In this document: positions 1-6,441 of the stretch, in pieces
How positions within the stretch are numbered: the stretch's first letter is position 1
How the letters are laid out: each line of letters begins with the position of its first letter
From: Planctomycetota bacterium
GTDB taxonomy: Bacteria > Planctomycetota > UBA1135 > GCA-002686595
Direction of reading: 5' to 3'
Length of the DNA: 7,417 nucleotides
NCBI GenBank assembly: GCA_021776885.1
Contig: JAJFFA010000569.1
Location: forward strand, 1 to 7,417
Notes under the pieces: model-generated
Seen by the model: the letters and a program-made list of their open reading frames with translations, nothing else
The model's database searches: none
Told to the model about the DNA's origin: nothing
Made by a program: the position numbers and the translations under genes

Positions 1-278
1 CGATCGACAAGCGCTCGATGCAGAAGATCCTGGCCTCGATCGACACGCGCACCCTCTCGATCTCCCTCAAGGGCTCGTCCGCGGCGGTCGAGAAGGCTGT
101 GATGGACAACCTGTCCTCGCGCGTGCGTGAAATGGTCGCCGAGGAGCGCGAGCTAGCCGGCGCCAAGGCCGTCTCCGAAGTGATGGAGGCGCGTGGCGAG
201 ATCATGCGCACGGTGCGCGGTCTGATGGAGGGCGGCGAGTTCACCCTGAACCGTTCCACCGAGGAGCTCCTGAGCTAG
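1..278 (+). CDS. fliG: Flagellar motor switch protein FliG, C-terminal fragment (5' end outside window)
   Basis: This is the last 91 residues of FliG, the rotor protein of the C-ring that receives torque from MotA. The frame is open from the left edge (first full codon at position 3) and stops with TAG at 276-278. The fragment reads like the FliG C-terminal domain: DTRTLSISLKGSS matches the usual 'D..TL..ALKG.S' element, followed by the torque helix (NLSSRVREMVAEE), then the closing EVMEAR...RTVRGLMEGGEF segment. The conserved Arg of the torque helix is kept (SSR), and the usual Asp-Asp pair is Glu-Glu here, so the charge pattern is conserved. Only the C-terminal domain is visible; the N-terminal and middle domains lie upstream. 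fliH starts 6 bp after the stop, so the two are probably co-transcribed. The assignment is secure because of the motifs and the following fliH-fliI-fliJ. Confidence 0.93.
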   Translation, partial: IDKRSMQKILASIDTRTLSISLKGSSAAVEKAVMDNLSSRVREMVAEERELAGAKAVSEVMEARGEIMRTVRGLMEGGEFTLNRSTEELLS

Positions 279-284
279 CGCAGC

Positions 285-842
285 ATGGCGACCGTCCGCA
301 CCCGAGCCCGCCTGCACGCAGCCCCCAGCGCTGCGCGAGCCAGCGCCCACTCCATCGACGAGCTGCGCGCACTCGTCCTGGACCGGATGCTTGCCGCGGC
401 GCAGGCGCGGGGCGCAGCGCAGGCGACCACCCAGGAGCGCGAGGCCGCCGCCGGCCGTCTGGACGCCGCCGTCGAGGCGCTCGCCCTGCAGACCGAGGCG
501 GCGCGCGAAGAGCTCGCCAGCCTGGCCATCGAACTTGCCCTCGAGATCGCACGCCAGTTTCTGTGCAGCGAGGTCGACGCGGGACACATGCAGCTCGAGC
601 GCGTCGTTCGCGCCTGTCTAGCCGATTCCGGAGCGGGCCGGGGTGACGCGCGCGTGCACCTGCACCCCGACGACCTGGCCGCCCTCGAGGGCGTGCCCTT
701 CCGTGACCGCACGGTGCTCGCCGCTGACGAGACCCTCGAGCGCGGCGACGTCCACGTCGAGACGCCCCTGGGCCTGCTCGTGCGCGAGCGCGAGGCGGTG
801 CTCGCGGCCGTACGCGAGCGCCTCTCCGGGAGCCACACCTGA
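285..842 (+). CDS. fliH: Flagellar export ATPase regulator FliH
   Basis: This 185-residue protein is FliH, the cytoplasmic partner that binds and regulates the ATPase FliI and links it to the export gate and C-ring. The call rests on the C-terminal half: LALEIARQFL at about 84-93, RVVRACLAD at 106-114, LHPDDL at 126-131, and ERGDVHVETPLGLL at 152-165, all typical of the FliH/YscL/V-ATPase E-like domain. Residues about 25-80 are Ala/Glu/Arg-rich and likely form a helical or coiled-coil stalk. The protein is shorter than the enteric version (about 235 residues) and contains no tryptophan, whereas Salmonella FliH uses N-terminal tryptophans for docking. The ATG at 285 follows fliG by 6 bp with only a weak ribosome-binding site, so translation is likely coupled to fliG. 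Its TGA overlaps the fliI ATG (TGATG). The position directly before fliI makes the call strong despite low sequence conservation. Confidence 0.9.
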   Translation: MATVRTRARLHAAPSAARASAHSIDELRALVLDRMLAAAQARGAAQATTQEREAAAGRLDAAVEALALQTEAAREELASLAIELALEIARQFLCSEVDAGHMQLERVVRACLADSGAGRGDARVHLHPDDLAALEGVPFRDRTVLAADETLERGDVHVETPLGLLVREREAVLAAVRERLSGSHT

Positions 843-2155
843 TGGACCTCGGGAACGCACGCGATCAGATCCGGGCCGCCACGCAGCCCTTCTTCCGTGG
901 CCACGTCGACGTGGTCTCGGGGGTACTGGTCGAGGCCACCGGCGTGCCGGCCGCCCTGGGCGAGCTGTGTCGCATCGACCGCGGCGACGGCGCCTCGATC
1001 GACGCGGAGGTCGTCGGCTTCCGCGGCAGCACGACGCTCTTGATGCCCCATGGCGAGCTGAACGGCATCGCCCCACGCCAGGAGGTCGTGGCCCTCGGGC
1101 GCCCCTTCGCCCTGCCCATCTCCGAGGCCCTCCTGGGCCGCGTGCTCGACGGCTTCGGGCGCCCCCTCGACGACGGCCCCGTTGCCCGCGGCCCGCTGCG
1201 CGAGGTGCGCCAGAGCGCGCCTCCGGCATTGCAGCGCGTCCCCATCAACGAGCCGTTGCAGACCGGTGTGCGCGCCATCGACGGCCTGAACACCCTCGGT
1301 CGCGGCCAGCGTCTGGGCATCTTCGCCGGCTCGGGAGTGGGCAAGTCGAGCCTGATGGGGCAGATCACGCGCGGCACCGACGCGGACCTCGTCATCGGCT
1401 GCCTGGTCGGCGAGCGTGGCCGCGAGGTGCGCACCTTCCTCGACGACGTCCTGGGACCCGCGGGCCGGGAGCGCTCGGTGATGGTCGTCGCCACGTCCGA
1501 CCGCTCGCCCATCGAGCGCTTCACCGCCCCCTTCCTGGCCCTGACCCTGGCCGAGTTCTTCCGCGACATGGGCCGCAACGTCCTGTTCGTCATGGACTCC
1601 GTCACGCGCTTCGCCGCCGCCATGCGCGAGATCGGCCTGGCCTCCGGCGAGCCCCCCACCGTGCGCGGCTATCCGCCCAGCTTCTTCTCCACGGTGCCCA
1701 AGCTGGTCGAACGCATGGGGCGCACCCCCGCCGGCAGCATCACGGGCCTGCTCACCATCCTGCTCGACGGCGACGATGCCAACGACCCGGTGGCCGACAC
1801 CCTGCGCGGACTCCTGGACGGCCACGTCATGCTCTCGCGCGAGCTGGCCGAGCGCGGTCACTTCCCCGCCATCGACGTGCCCGGCAGCCTCTCGCGCCTG
1901 ATGCCCTCCCTGGTTGCCTCCGATCACCTGCGCGCAGCCGGGCTCGTGCGCGAGTCGATCTCGGCCTGGCGCGAGGGCCGCGACCTGGTCGAGATCGGCG
2001 CGTACAAGGCCGGGACCAACCCCCAGCTGGACCGCGCCGTGGCCCTGATGCCGGCGGTCGACGCGCTGCTGCGGCAGGACCAGGGCGAGACCACGTCCCT
2101 GGCCGAGACGCGCGAGATGCTGGCGCTGCTGTGTGCCGCCGGAGGTGCGCTGTGA
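842..2155 (+). CDS. fliI: Flagellum-specific export ATPase FliI
   Basis: This is a 437-residue hexameric ATPase of the F1-beta/T3SS family that energises substrate unloading at the flagellar export gate, at the cytoplasmic face of the membrane. The N-terminal beta-barrel spans about 20-90. The Walker A is AGSGVGKSS at 162-170, the catalytic-glutamate region is GERGREV at 190-196, and the Walker B is VLFVMDS at 247-253. The conserved GYPPSFFSTVPKLVERMG stretch (277-294) is the family signature. It is followed by GSITGLLTILLDGDDANDP, DGHVMLSRELAERGHFPAID and a C-terminal helical region. Length and motif spacing are normal and all nucleotide-site residues are present, so it should be active. The start at 842 overlaps the fliH stop by one base and has GGGAG at 828-832 upstream. 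The GTG of fliJ overlaps its stop. It is distinguished from injectisome ATPases mainly by the flagellar neighbours. Confidence 0.97.
   Translation: MDLGNARDQIRAATQPFFRGHVDVVSGVLVEATGVPAALGELCRIDRGDGASIDAEVVGFRGSTTLLMPHGELNGIAPRQEVVALGRPFALPISEALLGRVLDGFGRPLDDGPVARGPLREVRQSAPPALQRVPINEPLQTGVRAIDGLNTLGRGQRLGIFAGSGVGKSSLMGQITRGTDADLVIGCLVGERGREVRTFLDDVLGPAGRERSVMVVATSDRSPIERFTAPFLALTLAEFFRDMGRNVLFVMDSVTRFAAAMREIGLASGEPPTVRGYPPSFFSTVPKLVERMGRTPAGSITGLLTILLDGDDANDPVADTLRGLLDGHVMLSRELAERGHFPAIDVPGSLSRLMPSLVASDHLRAAGLVRESISAWREGRDLVEIGAYKAGTNPQLDRAVALMPAVDALLRQDQGETTSLAETREMLALLCAAGGAL
2141..2145 (+). promoter_or_regulatory. Ribosome binding site fixing the GTG start of fliJ
   Basis: GGAGG lies inside the end of fliI, 6 nt before the GTG at 2152. 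This is an ideal Shine-Dalgarno spacing. It supports a GTG start overlapping the fliI stop codon (GTGA), and no ATG is available nearby in the fliJ frame. Confidence 0.75.
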
Positions 2156-2622
2156 AGCCCTTCCGCTTTCGCCTCGAGCGCATCCTGCGCGTGCGCGAGG
2201 TCGAGGAACGCGTCGCCCGCGTGCAGCTGGCCGGTGCCGACTACGAGGCGCGCAGCCAGGAGAGCCTGGCGGACGTCCAGCGCTCGCGGCTCGAGGCGGC
2301 ACGCGCCGACGTCGTCTCCAGCCCGGCCGCCACTCCGGCCGAGCGCATGGCCTGGGACCTCGCGCTCGACGCCGGCCTGGCCCAGGCCCTGGCCGCGCGC
2401 GAGCGCGCGCGCACCGCGCGCCTGCAGGCCGAAGCCCTACGACCCAACTGGACCGAGAAGCGCAGCGCGGCCCAGGGCCTCGAGCGCCTGCGCAGCCGGC
2501 TGGCCCAGGAATACGCCCTCGAAGAGCGCCGCGAGGAGTCCATCGACATGGACGAGATCGCGTCCCGCCGCTTCGCTGACCGCGCCCTGCGCGAGCGGCG
2601 CACAGGAGATGCCAACGCATGA
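2152..2622 (+). CDS. fliJ: Flagellar export chaperone/stalk protein FliJ
   Basis: This 156-residue protein reads as FliJ, the coiled-coil stalk that sits in the FliI hexamer and contacts the export gate protein FlhA. It begins with the characteristic basic/hydrophobic start FRFRLERILRVREVEER, where FliJ proteins usually have 'F.F.L..lL..R...E'. The rest is almost entirely helical and charged. The C-terminal part, GLERLRSRLAQEYALEERRE (about 109-128) followed by IDMDEIASRR, matches the usual 'LE.L......Y..EE.R.EQ...DE.A..R' ending. Length is normal for the family (about 145-160). The start is GTG at 2152, chosen because the protein begins in the family-typical way there, the codon overlaps the fliI stop by 4 bp, and GGAGG sits 6 nt upstream. 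The same frame is open far upstream through fliI and fliH, but that extension is an artefact of high GC. It ends in ATGA overlap with the next gene. Confidence 0.9.
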   Translation: MKPFRFRLERILRVREVEERVARVQLAGADYEARSQESLADVQRSRLEAARADVVSSPAATPAERMAWDLALDAGLAQALAARERARTARLQAEALRPNWTEKRSAAQGLERLRSRLAQEYALEERREESIDMDEIASRRFADRALRERRTGDANA

Positions 2623-3332
2623 ACCAAAAGACCAAGATGGCGCTGTTCGGCGCCGGAGGCCTGGTCCTCTTCCTGCTCTCGTTCTTCACCGTGGCCGCTG
2701 TGAGCGGCACGCCGATGCACGACGTCGCCGTGATCGGGGCCCTGTTCTCGGCCCCCGAACAGCTAGGCACGGACGCCGAGGAGGCCCCGCGCGACCTGGT
2801 AGAGCAGCTCGAAGCCGACCGACGTCCCGAGGCCGAGGTGCGCGAGGCCAGCGCCAGCCCCCTGCGCGCCTTCCTGTTGCCCTCGCCCTTCAGCGCGGAC
2901 GAGCTCTCCGGTCTGCAGCGCAGCCTGAAGTCGCGCATCGAGTCGACCGAGCTCGAGCGCTCGAAGATCGCTCGCCGCGAGGCGGAGCTCGAGGTCCGCG
3001 AGCGTCAGCTCGAGGAGCGCTGGGAGGAGCTGGTCGAGATCCGCACGACCCTGATCGAGGAGACCCTCGAGCTGGGCCAGCGCTCGGACGAGCTCGAGCG
3101 CGATGAGCGCGTCCAGAGCGAGCGTGAGAACGCGAGCTGGAAGAGCATGGCCCGGATCTTCGAGGCCGGCAAGGCCCGCGACCTGGCCCAGAACCTGACG
3201 CTCTTCGGGCCCCAGGAAGCCGCCCGCATCCTGCGCGCCCTGTCCGAGGAGCGCGCCTCCGAGCTGATCAACGAGATCCCGCGGGAGAGGTACCTCGAGT
3301 ACGCGGAGGCCTACCGAAAGGCCGGCCTCTAG
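2619..3332 (+). CDS. YlxF/MotE-like membrane-anchored coiled-coil protein with MgtE-N/FliG-like C-terminus
   Basis: This 237-residue protein has one N-terminal membrane segment (about 7-28) preceded by lysines, which suggests the remainder is periplasmic. A linker runs to about 90, then a long Glu/Arg-rich coiled coil (about 94-172), then a small helical domain (about 175-230) with FGPQEAARILRALSEERASELI. That last pattern, 'AA.IL..L....A.E.I', is characteristic of the MgtE N-terminal/FliG-like repeats found in the COG3334 family. That family includes Bacillus YlxF, whose gene also follows fliJ, and rhizobial MotE, described as a chaperone for the periplasmic motility protein MotC. Function here is inferred as a flagellar basal-body or stator accessory protein; no catalytic residues are expected. 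The ATG overlaps the fliJ stop (ATGA) and has AGGAG at 2604-2608. It is the last gene before the only sizeable intergenic gap, so it closes the first transcriptional block. Confidence 0.75.
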   Translation: MNQKTKMALFGAGGLVLFLLSFFTVAAVSGTPMHDVAVIGALFSAPEQLGTDAEEAPRDLVEQLEADRRPEAEVREASASPLRAFLLPSPFSADELSGLQRSLKSRIESTELERSKIARREAELEVRERQLEERWEELVEIRTTLIEETLELGQRSDELERDERVQSERENASWKSMARIFEAGKARDLAQNLTLFGPQEAARILRALSEERASELINEIPRERYLEYAEAYRKAGL

Positions 3333-3371
3333 CAGGCCCCGGGCCAGCACGCGCTTCGAACACGATCCGCA

Positions 3372-3399
3372 TCAAGCGCGCCCACTTCGATGTCGATAA
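3372..3399 (+). promoter_or_regulatory. Candidate sigma-28 (FliA) promoter upstream of motA
   Basis: In the 124-bp gap before motA, GTCGATAA at 3392-3399 matches 7 of 8 bases of the FliA -10 element GCCGATAA. Upstream, TCAAGCGC at 3372-3379 partly matches the -35 element TAAAGTTT (T, A, A, G in place), with a 12-nt spacer instead of the usual 11. The -10 ends 57 bp before the motA ATG. The AT-containing GATAA stands out in such GC-rich DNA, and stator genes are typical late, sigma-28-dependent genes. The -35 half is weak, so this is a candidate only. Confidence 0.5.
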
Positions 3400-3456
3400 G
3401 GGGTCGGGTTCCCGCCTTCTCCCCCACTGGAAGGCAGGCCTGGCCCATCCCTCCCC

Positions 3457-4224
3457 ATGGACATCAACACTGTCGTCGGCTTCGCCCTGGCCTTCATCCT
3501 GGTGCTCGCCGCCATGGCTGTCGGCCCCGGCGGCATCCCGATCTTCATCCACATCCCCTCGATGATCATCGTGCTGGGGGGGACCGCTGCGGTGACCATG
3601 CTGGCCTTCCCGCCCAGCGACCTGAAGCCAGTCGTCAAGGTCATGCTGGTGACCGCCTTCCACAAGGCGCCCTCGCCGACCGCCGAGATCGAGCGCATCG
3701 TCTCCTACGCCAACCTGGCGCGGAAGGAGGGTCTCCTGGCCCTCGAGGCCAAGCTGCAGGAAGTGGACGACAAGTTCTTCGCCAAGGGCGTGCAGCTGGT
3801 GATCGACGGCTTCAGCGGCGAGACCGTGCGCGACATCATGGAGCTCGAGGCCGAGTGGGAGGGGCAGCGCCACTCGACCGGCAAGAAAATCCTGGACCAG
3901 ATGGGGGCGTTCGCGCCGGCCTTCGGAATGATCGGAACGCTGGTCGGTCTGGTGCAGATGCTGCAGGACCTGTCCGACCCGAGCTCGATCGGTATCGGCA
4001 TGGCGACGGCGCTCCTGACGACGCTCTATGGCGCCATGGCGGCCAACATGGTCTTCATCCCCATGGCCGGCAAGCTCGAGATGCGCGCCAAGATGGAGAC
4101 CCTGCTGCGCAGCCTGATGGTCGAGGGCATCGTCGCGATCCAGTCCGGCGAGAAGCCGCAGCTGATCCAGGAGAAGCTCAAGGGCTACCTGCCCCCCAGC
4201 GCGCGCAAGGAGATTGAGGCCTGA
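3457..4224 (+). CDS. motA: Flagellar stator protein MotA
   Basis: This 255-residue inner-membrane protein is MotA, which forms the pentameric ring of the stator ion channel and drives FliG. Four membrane segments are visible: about 4-24, 31-51, 152-172 and 183-203. The signature GAFAPAFGMIGTLVGLVQML (150-169) contains the conserved channel proline (P154). The cytoplasmic loop holds ARKEGLLALE (88-97), which carries the Arg and Glu that pair with FliG charges (R90/E98 in E. coli). The C-terminal tail is short, as in Bacillus- and spirochaete-type MotA. The N-terminus MDINTVVGFALAF is family-typical, so the ATG at 3457 is chosen although no good Shine-Dalgarno is next to it; the upstream stretch is pyrimidine-rich, with AAGGCAGG only at 3431-3438. 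It is probably the first gene of a second transcript, and its TGA overlaps the motB ATG. Confidence 0.96.
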   Translation: MDINTVVGFALAFILVLAAMAVGPGGIPIFIHIPSMIIVLGGTAAVTMLAFPPSDLKPVVKVMLVTAFHKAPSPTAEIERIVSYANLARKEGLLALEAKLQEVDDKFFAKGVQLVIDGFSGETVRDIMELEAEWEGQRHSTGKKILDQMGAFAPAFGMIGTLVGLVQMLQDLSDPSSIGIGMATALLTTLYGAMAANMVFIPMAGKLEMRAKMETLLRSLMVEGIVAIQSGEKPQLIQEKLKGYLPPSARKEIEA

Positions 4225-4973
4225 TGGCTGCCGCGATCGACGAAGAGCCCGATGGGGCACCGCTCTGGATCACGACCTTCGTGGACATGATCTCGCTGCT
4301 GGTGACGTTCTTCATCCTGCTGTTCACCTTCTCCAGCCTGGAGCAGTACGACGTCTTCACGTTCCCGCAGAACATCATCGGGACACGCGGCATCGTCGAC
4401 TCCAGCGGTTCGACGGACGTGACTCCCCCCGCGAACGACGTCATGTCGGCGATGAACGTGAGCCAGGGTGCAGACATTCCCCACGCGCGCCCGCCCGAGA
4501 AGCTGTCCGAGGCCCTCGAGAACATGGGCCAGAAGCCCGACGCGGGCCAGAAGGAGGTCGACCCGAAGAGCGTCCCCGACGGCATGCTGCTGCGCTTCGG
4601 ATCGCAGGCCTCCTTCAGCCCCGGTGGCACCCAACCCAACGCTGCACTGCGCCGCTCCCTGGAGGAGCTGGCCGAGGTGATGCGCCACTACGACCACACC
4701 CTGGTGGTCGAGGGTTTCGCCGACTCCGAGTTCAAGGCGACACCCAGCCTGCCCAGCGCCGAGGCCCTGTCCTGCGCCCGCGCGGTCGCCGCCGCGGACG
4801 TCCTGGTTGCGGCCGGCATCGACCCCTCCCGCGTGCAGGTCGCTGGCCTGGGGCAGAACCGACCGGTCACGTCGGGCGAGTCCCCCTCCCAGCGCACCCA
4901 GAACCGACGCGTCGAGGTGCGCGTCCTGACCAGCACGGCGAGGCCCACCGGCAGCGCCGCGGGGGGACGCTGA
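4224..4973 (+). CDS. motB: Flagellar stator protein MotB (first of two)
   Basis: This 249-residue protein is the peptidoglycan-anchored stator subunit that pairs with MotA. A short cytoplasmic N-terminus leads into one membrane helix (about 16-37). Its start PLWITTFVDMISLLVTFF carries the conserved Trp (W15) and the channel aspartate D21, equivalent to D32 of E. coli. A long, low-complexity linker (about 40-115) follows, then an OmpA-like domain (about 120-235). That domain has VVEGFADSE (161-169, in place of VxGHTD), an LSCARAV element (182-188), VAGLGQNRP (206-214) and the closing NRRVEVRV (227-234). The histidine of the usual GHTD motif is replaced (GFAD), but the Asp and the Arg expected to bind peptidoglycan are kept. 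The start overlaps the motA stop (TGATG), with AAGGAG at 4207-4212, so translation is coupled to motA. The family call is secure; ion type (proton or sodium) cannot be read safely. Confidence 0.95.
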   Translation: MAAAIDEEPDGAPLWITTFVDMISLLVTFFILLFTFSSLEQYDVFTFPQNIIGTRGIVDSSGSTDVTPPANDVMSAMNVSQGADIPHARPPEKLSEALENMGQKPDAGQKEVDPKSVPDGMLLRFGSQASFSPGGTQPNAALRRSLEELAEVMRHYDHTLVVEGFADSEFKATPSLPSAEALSCARAVAAADVLVAAGIDPSRVQVAGLGQNRPVTSGESPSQRTQNRRVEVRVLTSTARPTGSAAGGR

Positions 4974-5641
4974 TGGGCGCGAAGATCAAGGAAGAGAAGC
5001 CCAGGGGCGCGCCCGCGTACATGGTCTCTTTCGGGGACATGATGACCCTGATCCTGTGCTTCTTCATCCTGCTCGTGGCCATGGCCAAGGAGCGCAACTA
5101 CGGCCTGCTCGCGGCGGGTGTCGGCTCCTTCATCGTGGCCATCGAGTCCCACGGGCTGAACGGCATCATGTCCGCACAGGAGAAGCAGGGGATCTTCAAC
5201 CAGGTCCGCAGGCGCTTCAACCTGCCCCCCAGCGACGAACTCGTAGAGGGCTCCGAGGCCACCAACCTCGAGCTGGTGCGCGCCGAGCTGGCCAAGGCCC
5301 TCGAGCCCAAGCGCGAGCTCTCCCAGCCGCGGGTGGCGGCCTTCGACGACGGCTCCTTCGCCCTGACCGTGCTCTCGCGCAACTACCTCGATCGCCTGGC
5401 CGACTCGCTGCGCCCGGCGAAGGGACAGCTCCTCGTCCTCGAGGGACACGCCAGCGACAGCGGGCGTGGTGCCGCCAGCGATCCGCGCTGGCTGGCGTTC
5501 TCACGCGCCGAGGAGGTCCGCCGCTACCTGATCGACGAGCACGGATACCCATCGGATCGCGTCGAGGCCCGCGCCTGGCTGCGCGAAGACACCCAGAACG
5601 CGCGCCGCGTCGACGCGCGCCTGATCGCTCCGCGCGAATAG
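4973..5641 (+). CDS. Second MotB-like stator protein with degenerate OmpA domain
   Basis: This 222-residue protein immediately follows motB, its ATG overlapping the motB TGA. The N-terminus has the MotB layout: a basic start, then PAYMVSFGDMMTLILCFFIL with the channel aspartate at D22 and a single membrane helix (about 15-37). The segment after the helix (about 40-65) is hydrophobic and glycine-containing. The C-terminal part (about 120-218) is a recognisable but reduced OmpA-like domain: LLVLEGHASDSG (153-164), FSRAEEVRRYL (176-186) and NARRVDARL (209-217), without the usual G.G...P loop. It is clearly not a copy of the preceding MotB, since similarity is confined to the helix and scattered OmpA positions. 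Likely roles are a second peptidoglycan anchor, a partner in MotB heterodimers, or a subunit of an alternative stator sharing MotA. A G-rich run at 4961-4966 precedes the start. Family membership is clear; the specific job is unknown. Confidence 0.85.
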   Translation: MGAKIKEEKPRGAPAYMVSFGDMMTLILCFFILLVAMAKERNYGLLAAGVGSFIVAIESHGLNGIMSAQEKQGIFNQVRRRFNLPPSDELVEGSEATNLELVRAELAKALEPKRELSQPRVAAFDDGSFALTVLSRNYLDRLADSLRPAKGQLLVLEGHASDSGRGAASDPRWLAFSRAEEVRRYLIDEHGYPSDRVEARAWLREDTQNARRVDARLIAPRE

Positions 5642-5651
5642 GAACCGACCC

Positions 5652-6434
5652 ATGGCAGAGCCCGAAGCAGAAGCAAAGAAGGACGCGGCCGAGGTCGCCG
5701 AAGGCGAAGAGGCGCCCAAGAAGAAGGGCCCCTTGAAGCTGATCCTGGGCGTCGTGGGCACCCTGGCCCTGGGCGCCACGGCGGCGGTCGTGGCCCTGCC
5801 CGGCGACCCGCCCCGGCATCGCTTCCAGGGCCCCTACCACCACTCGTTGTTCGAGGAGAAGTTCAGCACCAACCTGAAGGACAACCAGCAGCGCCGCTAC
5901 CTGCAGACCCTGCTCGACTGCATGTACTTCGCCTACGACCCGATGTACTTGCCCGGGCGCCTGGAGGACCCGCTCTACGATCCGATGCTGCGCGACCGCG
6001 TGGGGCGCATGATCTCGGGCAAGTCTCTCCAGGAGGCCTACGAGGGGCCGGCGCGCGAGGCCTTCCTGGCGGAGCTGCGCGATGTGCTCAACCCGCACCT
6101 CTTCCCGCTCCACATCGGTGCCACGACCCAGCCCATGCAGCTCGATGAAGAGTCGGGGCTGCGCCCGGGTATCTCCTTCGACCGAGCCACCTTCCGCGGC
6201 CGCTACTGGGAGCACCTCCTGAAGGTGGATGCCGTGGCCCGCACGCTGCAGATCGACGAAGGACCCGTCGTCACCTACACCGGCACCGAAGAGGACCTGC
6301 CGCTCAACGCCAGCACCGGCGAGGTGCTCTACATCGACGTGACCGAGATCAACCCCGAGTTCCAGGGCGAGGTGCAGGTCGGCGTACACGGCCGCATCCG
6401 CCAGCTCTTCGCCCGCGAGCTGATCGCCCAGTAG
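5652..6434 (+). CDS. fliL: FliL-like stator-associated membrane protein with C-terminal extension
   Basis: This 260-residue protein has a charged cytoplasmic N-terminus (Glu/Lys-rich, 1-27), one membrane helix (about 28-50) and a periplasmic part. Residues about 70-157 follow the FliL pattern: FSTNLKDNQQRRYLQTLLDC, then PMLRDRVGRMISGKSLQEAYEG (in FliL 'P.iRd.i..lls.k....l...eG'), then LRDVLNPHLFPLHI. FliL forms rings around stator units and supports their activity. Ordinary FliL proteins end near here, at about 150-180 residues. This one continues for about 100 more residues (158-260), containing GRYWEHLLKVDAVARTLQID and LYIDVTEINPEFQGEVQVGV, which I do not recognise. AGGAA at 5640-5644 is 7 nt before the ATG. 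The place between motB and fliM is the classic position of fliL in many phyla, which strengthens a call that sequence alone would make moderate. Confidence 0.75.
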   Translation: MAEPEAEAKKDAAEVAEGEEAPKKKGPLKLILGVVGTLALGATAAVVALPGDPPRHRFQGPYHHSLFEEKFSTNLKDNQQRRYLQTLLDCMYFAYDPMYLPGRLEDPLYDPMLRDRVGRMISGKSLQEAYEGPAREAFLAELRDVLNPHLFPLHIGATTQPMQLDEESGLRPGISFDRATFRGRYWEHLLKVDAVARTLQIDEGPVVTYTGTEEDLPLNASTGEVLYIDVTEINPEFQGEVQVGVHGRIRQLFARELIAQ

Positions 6435-6441
6435 GACGCGC

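Noticed and set aside
643..2622. Open frame of 659 codons on the plus strand ending with FliJ, suggesting a giant FliJ fusion
   Set aside because: Only the last 156 residues look like a protein (FliJ). The rest overlaps fliH and fliI in another frame with low-complexity sequence, and a good GTG start with GGAGG is present at 2152.
275..2938. Open frame of 887 codons on the minus strand opposite fliH-fliJ
   Set aside because: It runs antisense to strongly recognisable genes, its translation is Arg/Gly/Ala-rich without any domain, and such shadow frames are expected at this GC content.
3319..3345. Possible terminator after the MotE-like gene: palindrome AGGCCGGCCT and a GGCCT-CTAGC-AGGCC hairpin
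   Set aside because: The stem is only 5 bp and there is no T-run after it. In GC-rich DNA such short palindromes are frequent, so a rho-independent terminator is not supported.
3390..3456. Earlier start for a protein overlapping motA (ATG at 3390)
   Set aside because: That ATG is in a different frame from MotA and gives an Arg/Gly/Pro-rich shadow. The MotA frame has no earlier start, and its N-terminus at 3457 fits the family.
3440..3456. Sigma-54-like TGGC element ahead of motA
   Set aside because: TGGC is present at 3441 but the matching GC/TTGC -12 element at the right distance is missing, and the site is too near the start codon.
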